Source: JAYQKL01 sp038142705 (GTDB lineage: Bacteria > Pseudomonadota > Alphaproteobacteria > RS24). Taken from it: a DNA stretch of 64,000 nt. Below the pieces are notes generated by a model that was not told where the DNA came from, ran no database searches, and saw nothing but the letters and a program-made list of their open reading frames with translations. This document shows, one piece after another, positions 35,783 to 46,200 of this stretch. The stretch's first letter is position 1; each line of letters begins with the position of its first letter. Made by a program: the position numbers and the translations under genes. The stretch is taken from contig OZ244224.1 in assembly GCA_965217015.1 (NCBI GenBank), forward strand, positions 806,001 through 870,000. The letters run 5' to 3'.

Positions 35783-36229
35783 CTATTTTTGCGCCACAAT
35801 ATAGGTCAGCATTTCAACCACTTGCTCGGCAGTTGTCGCCCATGCCATAGCGGCGGCGTCCACTTCTTTAAGCGGGTGAATAATATCCGCCTCATGCAAA
35901 GTGATATAAGGCGTACCCAAAGCCGCGCAATAACCGGCATCAAAAGCCGCGTTCCACTGCTTATATTTGTCGCCAAAACGCACAACCGCCACATCGCATT
36001 GCTCAATCAGTGTTTTTATCCGAATGGCGTTCACTTTGGCGGATTTATGGTCGCGCCAAAACGGGTTATCTTCCGCGCCCAGCAAATCGCCTGCCGCATC
36101 GCTGGCTTCATGATTGGTCACCGCAGAGGTAAACTGAATATCAAGCTGATTGCGCGCACACCCCTGCTCAATTTGGTCGCGCCAATCTGTATGAATCTCA
36201 CCTGAAAGATAAACGGTTAATTGTGTCAT
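35783..36229 (-). CDS. YtoQ family protein
   Basis: A 148-aa protein matching YtoQ: VYLSGEIHTDWRDQI at the N-terminus, ENPFWRDHKSAKVNAIRI-like middle and VVRFGDKYKQWNAAFDAGYCAALG. The fold is expected to resemble nucleoside 2-deoxyribosyltransferases, with which it shares the GEIHTDW and FDAGYCAALG regions, but no activity is established. It lies 29 bp downstream of guaA on the same strand, so a link to purine metabolism is possible. Confidence 0.85.
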   Translation of the reverse strand: MTQLTVYLSGEIHTDWRDQIEQGCARNQLDIQFTSAVTNHEASDAAGDLLGAEDNPFWRDHKSAKVNAIRIKTLIEQCDVAVVRFGDKYKQWNAAFDAGYCAALGTPYITLHEADIIHPLKEVDAAAMAWATTAEQVVEMLTYIVAQK

Positions 36230-36258
36230 AAATCTAATGCCTTAATCTCGTGTTAAAA

Positions 36259-37803
36259 CTATTCCCACTCAATGGTGCCGGGTGGTTTAGAGGTTACATC
36301 ATAGACCACGCGGTTAATGCCGCGCACTTCATTGATGATGCGGGTGGACACGCGGCCTAAAAACTCATGGCTATAGGGATAATAATCAGCCGTCATACCA
36401 TCTGTCGAGGTGACCGCGCGCAACGCACACACATAGTCATAGGTGCGGCTATCGCCCATCACCCCAACTGTGCGCACTGGCAAGAGAACCGCAAAGGCCT
36501 GCCAAATCTCATCATAAAGCCCAGCATTGCGAATTTCTTCAAGGTAAATTTTATCGGCCTTGCGCAAGATATCCAGCTTTTCGCCTGTAATTTCGCCCGG
36601 AATACGAATCGCCAATCCAGGCCCTGGAAACGGGTGACGCCCGACAAAAGCTTCTGGCAAGCCCAGCTCACGGCCCAGCGCGCGCACCTCATCTTTAAAC
36701 AGCTCGCGCAAAGGTTCGACCAAATCCATTTTCATACGCTCAGGCAAACCGCCAACATTATGATGACTTTTAATGGTGACAGAAGGCCCACCGGTAAATG
36801 ACACACTTTCAATCACATCAGGATAAAGCGTGCCTTGCGCCAAAAAGTCTGCGCCCCCAACCGCGCTGGCTTCAGCTTCAAACACATCAATAAAAGTCGC
36901 GCCAATGATTTTACGCTTCTGCTCAGGGTCACTCACCCCGTCAAGCTTGCCCAAAAACAAATCAGACGCATCTTTATGCACCAAATTGATATTATAATGG
37001 TCTCTAAAAAGCGTGACGACTTCCTCGCTTTCGCCCGCCCGCATCATGCCTGTATCGACATAAACACATGTGAGCTGGTCGCCTATCGCCTCATGTAGCA
37101 AAACCGCGACAACTGAGCTATCCACACCACCAGACAGCCCGCAAATCACACGCCCACTACCAACTTGCGCACGCACTTTTTCAAGCGCGCTATCCTTGAA
37201 AGCCGCCATCGTCCAGTCGCCCTGACAACCAGCAATTTTATGGGTGAAGTTTTGCAACATTTTCGCGCCATCAGGCGTATGCACAACTTCTGGGTGAAAT
37301 TGCACGGCATAAATTTTACGGCTCTCATCTGCTATTGCTGCGCATGGGGCGTTTTCACTAACCGCAACAACCTCAAAACCTTGTGGGATTTGGGTCACGC
37401 GGTCACCATGGCTCATCCAAACCTGAATGCCCTCGCCCGTATCCTGAATGCCCTCAAATAAAGCGCAATCTTGGGTGAGCGATAACATGGCACGCCCAAA
37501 CTCGCGATGGTCAGAAGTTTCAACCGCGCCGCCCAATTGCGAGCAAAGTGTTTGCTGACCATAACAAATACCCAGCATCGGCAGGCCGCTATTCAAAATA
37601 TTTTCCGCCACACGCGGCGTCCCAATATCCGCAACACTGTTTGGCCCGCCAGAAAGAATGACAGCTTTTGGCGCGAATGTTTCAAAAACCTCTTCTGCCT
37701 TTTGGAAAGGAACAATCTCGCAATACACACCCGACTCTCGCACCCGCCGCGCAATAAGCTGGGTCACCTGACTTCCAAAATCGACAACGAGAATACGATC
37801 CAT
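36259..37803 (-). CDS. guaA: GMP synthase (glutamine-hydrolysing)
   Basis: Amination of XMP to GMP, 514 aa. Class I glutaminase domain with nucleophile in GICYGQQ and His-Glu in QFHPEVVHT; ATP pyrophosphatase loop GLSGGVDSSV; C-terminal dimerisation domain ending in KPPGTIEWE. ATG 37803 is chosen; two in-frame TTG codons precede it and the first (37809) is closer to the AAGGA site, so two extra residues are possible. It follows a small TPR gene and guaB, making a guaB-TPR-guaA run. Confidence 0.97.
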   Translation of the reverse strand: MDRILVVDFGSQVTQLIARRVRESGVYCEIVPFQKAEEVFETFAPKAVILSGGPNSVADIGTPRVAENILNSGLPMLGICYGQQTLCSQLGGAVETSDHREFGRAMLSLTQDCALFEGIQDTGEGIQVWMSHGDRVTQIPQGFEVVAVSENAPCAAIADESRKIYAVQFHPEVVHTPDGAKMLQNFTHKIAGCQGDWTMAAFKDSALEKVRAQVGSGRVICGLSGGVDSSVVAVLLHEAIGDQLTCVYVDTGMMRAGESEEVVTLFRDHYNINLVHKDASDLFLGKLDGVSDPEQKRKIIGATFIDVFEAEASAVGGADFLAQGTLYPDVIESVSFTGGPSVTIKSHHNVGGLPERMKMDLVEPLRELFKDEVRALGRELGLPEAFVGRHPFPGPGLAIRIPGEITGEKLDILRKADKIYLEEIRNAGLYDEIWQAFAVLLPVRTVGVMGDSRTYDYVCALRAVTSTDGMTADYYPYSHEFLGRVSTRIINEVRGINRVVYDVTSKPPGTIEWE

Positions 37804-37809
37804 CAACAA

Positions 37810-38337
37810 CTATTCCTTTTCACTCTCACGATTTTCTTCCAGCTTTTCAGAAACTGGTTTTGCCTCTTTTGGCATAGTTTCTTGCGCTTTCAAGACATCA
37901 ATATCAGCCAGAAGCAAACTCACCTGCTCACATTCACCGCACAGAGTTTTCAAGCGCGCCAAACGCTTTTCTGCTTCTTCCAAATTTTCTAATTTTGTCG
38001 CCGCCTGACCGGCCCAAAAAACAGCTTGCAAATTATCCGGCTCAATTGCCAGCGCAATATCCATCAAACGCAAAGCCTCGTCAGGATTATCAAGCTGGCT
38101 TTGCACAAACCCTTTTAACGCAAAAGCGGGGGCATTGGCCGGGTCTGCAAGCAAAGATTGGGTTAGCAATTCATCGGCCTCGTTAAATTTTTCATCGTCA
38201 ACCATGCTGCGCGCAGAGGCCAATATCACATTGGAAAGGCGTTCATTGACAAGGGTCGCAGCCAATGTCGGCAAAGGCGCCAACGGGCTGATAAACAGGC
38301 CAAGAATAAGAATAAAAATTTGTGGTTTATGAAACAT
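37810..38337 (-). CDS. exported TPR protein between guaB and guaA
   Basis: A 175-aa protein. Hydrophobic N-terminus (FILILGLFISPLAPLPTLAA) looks like a signal peptide ending near residue 27. It is followed by about three TPR-like helix pairs (AKFNEADELLTQSLLADPA-type) and an acidic/charged tail (EKLEENRESEKE). The start at 38337 avoids overlap with guaB and places the signal peptide at the N-terminus. Its placement in the guanine operon looks incidental; the function is unknown. Confidence 0.75.
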   Translation of the reverse strand: MFHKPQIFILILGLFISPLAPLPTLAATLVNERLSNVILASARSMVDDEKFNEADELLTQSLLADPANAPAFALKGFVQSQLDNPDEALRLMDIALAIEPDNLQAVFWAGQAATKLENLEEAEKRLARLKTLCGECEQVSLLLADIDVLKAQETMPKEAKPVSEKLEENRESEKE

Positions 38338-38365
38338 AAAAACTCTCTTAACGCGCCCGAACCGT

Positions 38366-39829
38366 TTAACTGGAGCCCGAACCTTTGTAATTTGGCGCCT
38401 CACGCGTAATCACCACATCATGCACATGGCTTTCCCGCAAGGACGCAGAAGTCATTTTGACAAATTCGGCACGCTGGTGAAAGTCCTCAATCGTAGCCGA
38501 GCCTGTATAGCCCATCGCTGCGCGCAACCCACCAATAAGCTGATGAATAACCTCGCTCACATCACCTTTGAACGGGATTTGTCCTTCAATACCCTCTGGC
38601 ACAAGCTTCATATCGTCTGTGATATCTTGTTGGAAATAGCGGTCAGCCGAGCCACGCGCCATCGCCCCAACCGAGCCCATACCGCGATAGGCCTTATAAG
38701 ACCGACCTTGATATAAAAACACATCACCCGGTGCTTCAGTTGTGCCAGCCAGCAAAGAGCCAACCATCACCGCCGATGCGCCCGCCGCGATGGCCTTAGC
38801 CAAATCACCGGAATATTTAATCCCGCCATCAGCAATAATCGGCACACCCGCTTTTTGCGCCGCTTCAACCGCATCAATCACCGCCGTTAATTGCGGCACA
38901 CCCACACCCGCGACAACCCGCGTGGTGCATATTGAACCCGGCCCAATGCCGACTTTCACCGCATCTGCACCCGCATCAATTAACGCCTTTGTGCCAGCTG
39001 CTGTAGCAACATTACCCGCCACAACCTGCACTTCACTATTATATTTCTTCAGCCGCTCAACCGCCTGCAACACCTGCACAGAATGGCCATGCGCGGTATC
39101 AATCACCAGCAAATCAACTTCGGCATCTATCAAAGCCTGACAGCGCTCAAACCCTTTATCACCAACTGTTGAGGCCGCCGCAATACGCAACCGCCCTTGC
39201 GGATCTTTGGCAGCGTTTGGGTGCAATTGCGCCTTTTCCATATCTTTAACGGTTACCAACCCGACACAATGATAAGCATCATCAACCACCAGCAATTTTT
39301 CGATGCGGTTTTGATGTAATAATTTTTGCGCCTCTTCTTGGCTCACGGCTTCCTTAACTGTGACAAGATTGTCTTTGGTCATGAGCTCCGACACAGGTTG
39401 GTTTGCATTACGGGCAAACCGAACATCTCGGTTGGTCACAATGCCGACCAGCTTGCCATTGGCCTCCGTAACCGGAATACCTGAGATGTTATGCTCTTTC
39501 ATGAGAGACAGAGCTTCGGATAATTTCGCATTTGGCGAAACAGTGACCGGATTAACAACCATGCCGCTTTCAAATTTTTTGACTTTGCGCACCTCGGCGG
39601 CTTGTTCTTCAATGGTCAGGTTACGGTGCAAAACACCGATGCCACCCGCTTGTGCCATCGCAATCGCCAGCTCCGCTTCTGTTACTGTATCCATCGCGGC
39701 AGAAAGCAAGGGAATACCAAGCGATATTGTTTTTGTGATTTGGGTTTTTGTATCTGCCTGTGACGGCAAAACGTTCGATTCTGCTGGTTGCAGAAGAACA
39801 TCATCAAATGTGAGCGCTTCGCGGAACAT
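38366..39829 (-). CDS. guaB: IMP dehydrogenase
   Basis: Oxidises IMP to XMP with NAD, the rate-limiting step to GMP, 487 aa. TIM barrel with two CBS domains inserted (about 95-210), the catalytic Cys loop GPGSICTTRVV, the flap with GAMARGSADRYFQ and a C-terminal GLRAAMGYTG. A 14-bp palindrome lies 19 bp before the start codon, a possible operator. Confidence 0.97.
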   Translation of the reverse strand: MFREALTFDDVLLQPAESNVLPSQADTKTQITKTISLGIPLLSAAMDTVTEAELAIAMAQAGGIGVLHRNLTIEEQAAEVRKVKKFESGMVVNPVTVSPNAKLSEALSLMKEHNISGIPVTEANGKLVGIVTNRDVRFARNANQPVSELMTKDNLVTVKEAVSQEEAQKLLHQNRIEKLLVVDDAYHCVGLVTVKDMEKAQLHPNAAKDPQGRLRIAAASTVGDKGFERCQALIDAEVDLLVIDTAHGHSVQVLQAVERLKKYNSEVQVVAGNVATAAGTKALIDAGADAVKVGIGPGSICTTRVVAGVGVPQLTAVIDAVEAAQKAGVPIIADGGIKYSGDLAKAIAAGASAVMVGSLLAGTTEAPGDVFLYQGRSYKAYRGMGSVGAMARGSADRYFQQDITDDMKLVPEGIEGQIPFKGDVSEVIHQLIGGLRAAMGYTGSATIEDFHQRAEFVKMTSASLRESHVHDVVITREAPNYKGSGSS

Positions 39830-39847
39830 ATGTCAAACTCCGATATG

Positions 39848-39861
39848 TTGAGCCTGCTCAA
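39848..39861. promoter_or_regulatory. palindrome upstream of guaB
   Basis: TTGAGC-CT-GCTCAA is a perfect 6-bp inverted repeat with 2-bp centre, lying 19-32 bp before the guaB ATG. It could be a repressor site or a small leader hairpin; the cognate regulator is unknown. Confidence 0.35.
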
Positions 39862-39980
39862 ATTGCAAGCTAGTTTGACGCCATCTCTTACCACTTTTTT
39901 AGGGTAATAGGCAAAGATTTATTCACGGAAAATAAAACTAATCGCCCACCCTAGCTAACTCACTGAAAAATATATTATAT

Positions 39981-40667
39981 TTATCCGCGAAAACCCGTTG
40001 CAATGACATAAAGCTCAACCGATTCTTTGCGACTCGCTTTCGGCTTCATATGAACGACTCGGGTAAAGTTTTTCTTCAGCTCCTCAAGCAACTCACCCGT
40101 TGCCCCGCCTTGAAAAACTTTGGCGCAAAAATGCCCGCCCGGTTTCAAACTTTCAAAGGCAAACCAAGCCGCCGCCTCAGCAAGGGCAATGGTGCGCAAA
40201 TGGTCGGTTTTACGATGCCCTGTCACATTCGCCGCCATATCCGATAAAACAGTATCAATCTCCGCGCCCGCCATATCCGTCATCAATTGTGGCGCGGCGT
40301 CGTCTAAAAAATCCATTTTCAAAAAAGTGCTGCCCTGCACAGGCTCAATATCCAGCAAATCAATGCCAAAAACAAAACCCTGACCAGTCAGCGCTTTGGT
40401 GCGTTCAACCGCGACCTGTAGCCAGCCGCCGGGCGCGCACCCCAAATCCACAACGCGATAGCCGGGCTTTAATAGCTCAAACCGGTCATCTATTTCTGTT
40501 AATTTATAAGCGGCACGCGAACGGTAACCCTCTTTTTGGGCTTGCTCAACATAGGGGTCATTAAGCTGTCTTTGTAGCCAGCGCGTTGAAGAAATTTTGC
40601 GCCCGCGTGCGGTTTTAACGCGGGTTTTTATCCGTCCTTTGCGTCCACCTTCAGTTTCTTTGCTCAT
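39981..40667 (-). CDS. rlmE: 23S rRNA 2'-O-methyltransferase RlmE (RrmJ/FtsJ)
   Basis: Methylates U2552 of 23S rRNA, 228 aa. A basic N-terminal extension of about 30 residues (KETEGGRKGRIKTRVKTARG) is followed by the FtsJ fold: YRSRAAYKL (with catalytic Lys), DLGCAPGGWLQV (SAM site), SDMAANVTGH, KVFQGG and a C-terminal ELYVI with the last catalytic Glu. It starts inside ppx (17-bp overlap), so translation is coupled. Confidence 0.95.
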   Translation of the reverse strand: MSKETEGGRKGRIKTRVKTARGRKISSTRWLQRQLNDPYVEQAQKEGYRSRAAYKLTEIDDRFELLKPGYRVVDLGCAPGGWLQVAVERTKALTGQGFVFGIDLLDIEPVQGSTFLKMDFLDDAAPQLMTDMAGAEIDTVLSDMAANVTGHRKTDHLRTIALAEAAAWFAFESLKPGGHFCAKVFQGGATGELLEELKKNFTRVVHMKPKASRKESVELYVIATGFRG

Positions 40668-41856
40668 TGCCGCCTCCCCTATGCAGGTTTTTATAAGGCC
40701 GTTTGCGGTTCTTTTTATTATGAAACTTGCGCTTCCTCTGGTCTTTTCGAATGAGCCGCAACAAAATGCCTTCGCGCAACCCTCTGTCTGCGACCTTTAT
40801 CACGGGCACAGGATAAAATTGCATAAAAGCTTCCAACACAGCGCAGCCAGACAACACAAGGTCTGCGCGCTCAGGGCCAATACAGGCTTGATTCACCAAT
40901 TGCGCATGTGTCATGGCGACCAAACGCTTGATAACATCTTTCACCGCATTGGCCGAAACCGTGCGCCCATCAACTTTATTGCGGTCATAATATTTCAGAC
41001 CAAGCTGGATAGCGATAAGCGTGGTGACAGTGCCAGAAGTGCCGATAATCTGCACTTGTCGCAGGTCTTGCAAATCCTGCTCAGCAATAAAATCTTTCAT
41101 TTCCTGCGCACAATCATCTCGCATTTGGCGATAAATCTCTGGTGTCAATTGCGTGGCATCATAACGCTCGCTTAAGCGGACGACCCCAATTGGGAAACTT
41201 TTGGTTTCTTTTAACTCAAATCGCCCACGCTCAAGCCGCAAATAGGTAATTTCCGTGCTGCCACCGCCAATATCCAACACAATCACATTGCGGCGTTTGC
41301 GGTCAAACAAAGAGCCACAGCTGACAGAGGCAAGTTCAGCTTCATCGCGCGCGCCAATAATTTCAAACCGCAAGCGTGTTTCTTTTTCAACCCTCTCAAT
41401 AAAAGCCCGCCCATTGGTTGCGTTCCGGCAAGCCTCTGTCGCCACACAGCGCACCCGCGCAACATCAAGCTTACGAATTTTGCCAGCACAGACGCGCAAA
41501 GCCGCCAATGCTCTTTCAATCGCCGCTTCGCTCAGCTCACCTGTGGCGTCTAAGCCTTCTCCAAGCCGAACAATGCGCGAAAACGAGTCGACAACCCGAA
41601 ACCCATCCTTATCGGGCGCGACAATCAGCAAGCGACAATTATTGGTGCCCAAATCAATAGCTGCATAAAGCTTTTCAGCTTCTGGCTTTTTGGAGCCCTC
41701 ATTGCTGTGCGATTGACGATTTTCAGTTTTGGTAAAACGCGCAGGCTTATGCTTATTTGTTTTGAATTTATGACGAGAAGGTCTCGGCTCGCCCGTTCGC
41801 TCTCGTTGATTTTCAGGTGCAGGGGTATCGCCCTGCATATGGTTTGTCTTGTCCAT
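40651..41856 (-). CDS. ppx: exopolyphosphatase / pppGpp phosphohydrolase (Ppx/GppA)
   Basis: A 401-aa member of the ASKHA family hydrolysing polyphosphate or pppGpp. The core starts near residue 64 with YAAIDLGTNNCRLLI and includes IVRLGEGLD, VATEACRNATN, DIGGGSTEI and a GTSGTVTT loop. About 60 basic, low-complexity residues precede the core and a basic tail (RKFHNKKNRKRPYKN) follows, both unusual. Coupled with rlmE. Which substrate is preferred cannot be told from sequence. Confidence 0.93.
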   Translation of the reverse strand: MDKTNHMQGDTPAPENQRERTGEPRPSRHKFKTNKHKPARFTKTENRQSHSNEGSKKPEAEKLYAAIDLGTNNCRLLIVAPDKDGFRVVDSFSRIVRLGEGLDATGELSEAAIERALAALRVCAGKIRKLDVARVRCVATEACRNATNGRAFIERVEKETRLRFEIIGARDEAELASVSCGSLFDRKRRNVIVLDIGGGSTEITYLRLERGRFELKETKSFPIGVVRLSERYDATQLTPEIYRQMRDDCAQEMKDFIAEQDLQDLRQVQIIGTSGTVTTLIAIQLGLKYYDRNKVDGRTVSANAVKDVIKRLVAMTHAQLVNQACIGPERADLVLSGCAVLEAFMQFYPVPVIKVADRGLREGILLRLIRKDQRKRKFHNKKNRKRPYKNLHRGGGNEQRN

Positions 41857-42114
41857 GCGCACAAGCTCCGTATGTCTCTAGCACCCTAAAAGGGGATCGG
41901 TTTTTCACCGCTTATGTCAATTTAGCCATAAATTCAGCGAAATGGCTATCATTATCGTCATTCTGCGCGCTGAAAATGCCTTTATCGGGTGAAATATAAT
42001 GAAATATGGTATAAACTTGTTATTCCCCCTCGTATTTTTGAAAATAATCCATATATATAGACTTGTTAGAGCCTATTGTATTTTACAATTATTTGGGCAG
42101 GCTGAATTGAAATA

Positions 42115-43257
42115 ATGACCAAACTTTTTGACTATCTTAATCGTTACGCTTTTTTCCGCGCTCTACCTGACCGCGCCAAGCTCGCTGTCCTATGTTCCAT
42201 AGTGGTCTTTTTATGGATTGTAAGTGGCGTAATTTTGCCGTCTGGTCCAGCCCGTGAAATTCCTGACACAATCGCTGAACGCAATCGCAATAGCGATAAT
42301 CTTGTGGTGCAAACGCGCCCCTTCTCCCCGAGTTTTAAAACGCAAAAAATTATTTTACGCGGTTCGACAGAGGCAGACCGCGCCGTGCAACTCGCCGCGC
42401 AAACATCAGGAACCATTATTGATATCCCAGCCGAAAAGGGCAACGCTGTCAAAGCGGGGGATATAATTTGCCAAATTGACATTGACGCCCGTCAGGCGCA
42501 ATTAGAAGAAGCTGAAGCCCTGATGCGCGCGCGCGAGATAGATTATAAAGCAGCGCAAACGCTTGTCGAGAAAGGGCATTTCTCTTTAAGTCGCGCCGCC
42601 GCCGCCAAAGCTGCCTATGACACAGCCGTGGCTTTACATAAACAACGCAAAGTTGAACTGGAACGCACCCATATCCGCGCCCCTTTTGATGGCATTTTTG
42701 ACACCCAGCCACTCGAAATTGGCGATTTTATCAGCATAGGACAAAGCTGCGGCACATTGATTGATAAAGACCCGTTACTGGTTGTGGCGCAGATTTCTGA
42801 AAAACAAATCAGTGCGCTAGAAGCCGGCGCCAAAGCCAGTGTTTCGCTTGTGACAGGCGAAGAAATTGAAGGCAAACTTACTTATATTGCCGAGAAAGCT
42901 GACCCGCGCACCCGTACTTTTATGATTGAAGTTGAGCTGCCTAACGCAGACAATCAATTGCGCGACGGCGTGAGTGCTGAGGTGACGCTCACCGGCAAGC
43001 AACGCGAAGCGCATCTTATTCCGCATGGCATTATTTCACTAAACACTGATGGCCGCATCGGGGTGAACACAGTTGTCAATGGCACGGTGAAATTCGTTCC
43101 AGTTGAGGTGATGTCCGATGATTTAACGGGTCTGTTTGTGCAGGGCCTTGAAGGCAAAGTTGATATTATTGTGGTGGGCCAAAATTTTGTAAAAGACGGG
43201 CAACTGGTTAAAGTAGATAAGCTGGACCCACTTCCAGAGCTGGCTTCGCAAAATTAG
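42115..43257 (+). CDS. RND efflux periplasmic adaptor (HlyD/AcrA family)
   Basis: A 380-aa membrane-fusion protein: N-terminal hydrophobic segment (about 22-41) acting as anchor or signal, biotinyl-lipoyl half motifs (SGTIIDIPAEKGNAVKAGD, about 104-122; the matching RTHIRAPFDGIF, about 183), a short coiled-coil hairpin, then beta-barrel and membrane-proximal domains. It joins an inner-membrane RND pump to an outer-membrane factor. The permease starts 13 bp downstream. No TolC-like or repressor gene is adjacent, so an unlinked outer-membrane channel is needed. Confidence 0.92.
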   Translation: MTKLFDYLNRYAFFRALPDRAKLAVLCSIVVFLWIVSGVILPSGPAREIPDTIAERNRNSDNLVVQTRPFSPSFKTQKIILRGSTEADRAVQLAAQTSGTIIDIPAEKGNAVKAGDIICQIDIDARQAQLEEAEALMRAREIDYKAAQTLVEKGHFSLSRAAAAKAAYDTAVALHKQRKVELERTHIRAPFDGIFDTQPLEIGDFISIGQSCGTLIDKDPLLVVAQISEKQISALEAGAKASVSLVTGEEIEGKLTYIAEKADPRTRTFMIEVELPNADNQLRDGVSAEVTLTGKQREAHLIPHGIISLNTDGRIGVNTVVNGTVKFVPVEVMSDDLTGLFVQGLEGKVDIIVVGQNFVKDGQLVKVDKLDPLPELASQN

Positions 43258-43270
43258 GGTAAAGCTGGGC

Positions 43271-46200
43271 ATGAAAAATTTCATTCTTTTTTGCATCTCC
43301 CGCGCCCGTGTGGTGTTGACGATTCTTGCGGCCATTTTAATTGGTGGCATTGTTTCAATGTTCACCATTCCCAAGCAAAGCGACCCGGATATTCCAATTC
43401 CGTTTGTTTATGTTTCGGTCATTTATCCGGGCATTTCGCCCGAAGACGCGGAACGCCTCATTACCAAGCCACTAGAAGTTGAGCTGCAACAAGTTGAAGG
43501 GCTGGTTCAAATTTATGGTTTCGGGGCGCAAAATTATGGCGCAGTGCTGGTTGAGTTTGAGGTGAACCATAATATTGATAACGCATTGGCAGATGTGCGC
43601 GCTCTTGTTGACCAAGCCAAACAAGAATTCCCTGAAGATGCAGAAGAGCCGATTGTCAAAGAAATCATCGCCACTTCTTTTCCGGCTCTTTTTGTGACGC
43701 TTTATGGCGATGTCAAAGAAAGAGAACTCATTAACCGCGCACAGGATTTAAGCGATGCCATACAATCGTTGAACACAGTTCTGGAGACCTCAATTTTAGG
43801 TGACCGCGAAGAATTGCTTGAGGTGATAGTTGACCCCGTCAAAATGGAAAATTATCAAATCACCCATGAAGATTTGTTCAATGTTATTCGTGCCAATAAC
43901 CGCGTCATTCCAGCCGGAGAAATTGATACTGGATTAGGGCGGTATACGATTTCTGTGCCAGGGCTTTTTCAATCGCGCGAGGATATCAGCTCACTGCCTG
44001 TGCGGGTCAGCGGAAATGCTGTTGTCACACTGGCCGATATTGCCGAAATTCGCCGCACCTATAAAGATAAGAAAACCATCACACGCTATAATGGCCAGCC
44101 AGCGACGGTTATTCAGGTCTCGCGACGCCTCAAAAGTAATTTGTTGCAGATGATTGAGGAGGTGAAAACCACCAGTCAGGAAACAACCCAAAACTGGCCA
44201 GACGGCATTGAAATGGATTTTGCTTTTGACCGCTCTGTGACCACCAAAATGATGATTGATAATATGCGGGACAGCATCACCAATGCGATTGTCTTGGTCA
44301 TGCTGCTTGTGGTGGCAACACTTGGTTATCGCTCCTCACTTTTGGTTGGCATTACCATACCGACCAGTTTTATCGCGACGATTCTCATTCTCAATATTTT
44401 AGGCTTTTCGCTCAATATTGTGTTGATGTTTGGGTTGATATTATCTGTCGGTCTCTTGGTTGATGGCGCGATTGTGGTGGTTGAATATGCTGACCGCAAA
44501 ATGGCCGAAGGTTATGACCGCGCCAAAGCCTATGCGCTGTCAGCCAGTCGTATGTTTTTGCCAGTTCTTTCTTCCACCGCCACAACATTGGTCGCGTTTT
44601 TGCCAATGCTTTTTTGGCCAGGCATTTCTGGCGAGTTTATGAAGTATTTCCCGATAACGATGATTATCGTTTTATCGGCGTCATTGTTTGCTGCGCTGCT
44701 TTTCCTGCCAGTATTAGGCGGGTTATTCGGCAAGACCGAAGTGAAAGATGCAGGCGCGTTCAGCGATATGGCCGAAGGTAGCGGCGCTAATCTTGAAGAT
44801 TTAAGCGGCCTTACCGGACGATATATCCGCATGCTGAAAACCAGCTTCAAATATCCATTTCTGTCTATACTGGCTTGCGCTTTCGTACTCGTTTCAATCA
44901 TTTTGACCTATAGCTATAGCTCGGTAGGGTTGAAATATTTCCCAGATATTCCTGTTAATGAGGGCAGTGTTTTGGTGCGCGCGCGGGGGAACATGTCTTT
45001 GCAAGAAGCCACTGCGCTGACCAATCGGGTGGAAAACATCGTGCTGGATATTGAGGGGATTAAATCCACAGTCACGCAAATCAACCCTGATTTAGGCTAT
45101 GCTTCAAATAGTGGCGATGACCGTATTCCGATTGATGTGGTTGGGCAAATTTTCTTTGAACTGGAAGATTACCGCCAAAGAGACCGAAATTCTTTTCAGC
45201 TGCTTGATTATATCCGGCAAGAAACAGCCGATATTCCTGGCATCATTATCGAGGTGAGTGAAAATCAGGAGGGCCCGCCTGTCGGGAAAGATGTGCAATT
45301 GCAAATTCGCGCGCCAAAAATTGAAACCCTCACCTATGCAGTGGAGCAGGCGCGTCAGTTTTTCGACCAGCAACCAGATTTACTGACCGATATTGAAGAC
45401 AACCGCCCCTTGCCAGGTGTTGAATGGGTGATTGATGTTGATAGGGAAAAAGCTGGTCGTTTCGCAACAAATGTCAGCTCGGTAGGCAGCATGGTGCAGA
45501 TGATTACCAATGGCACAAAGCTTGGCACCTACCGACCCTTTGATGCCGAAGAAGAAATGGATATCCGCATTCGCTACCCCTATGAAATGCGCGATATAGA
45601 AAATATGGACAGCCTGCGTGTGGTGACACCGCGCGGGCAAGTGCCGATTGGAAATTTTGTTGAGCGCAAAGCCACGCAGCGTAAGGTCAAAATTGACCGA
45701 CTCGATGGTGAGCGACAATTCACCATTAAAGCCAATACTTTAATCAATCCCGCCACAGGCGAAAAATACCCCGCAGAGATGGCAGTGGGTTTAATTGAGA
45801 ATTGGATTCAAAACCAAGATTTTGTCAATGATATCGAATATCGTTTTCGCGGCAGCGATGAAGAGTCAGAAGCAGCATCAGAGTTTTTAGGTGGCGCCTT
45901 GCTGACCGCCCTTGCCTTAATGGCGATTATTTTGCTCATGCAGTTCAATGATTTCTATCTTGCCATTCTGACATTATCGACAGCGTTTTTGGCCAGCATT
46001 GGTGTGCTGCTTGGCCTCGTTGTGATGCAACGCGAATTTATTGTGATTATGACAGGCATTGGCATTATTGCTCTTGCTGGCATTGTGGTCAATAACGCGA
46101 TTGTGTTGATTGACACATACCAACGCTTGCGAAACCATTATCCAACGCCTGAAGAAGCCGTTCTAAAAGCCAGCGCCCAACGCTTGCGCCCCATCATCAT

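Noticed and set aside
42115..43257. HlyD-like adaptor as part of a type I exporter for the RTX proteins
   Set aside because: Its partner 13 bp downstream is an RND permease, not an ABC transporter, and the RTX genes are 15 kb away.
44700..45300. RND permease as a heavy-metal (CusA-type) pump
   Set aside because: Although helix 4 has a single Asp, the lack of CusA-type methionine features and the pairing with an AcrA-like adaptor favour the hydrophobe/amphiphile group.
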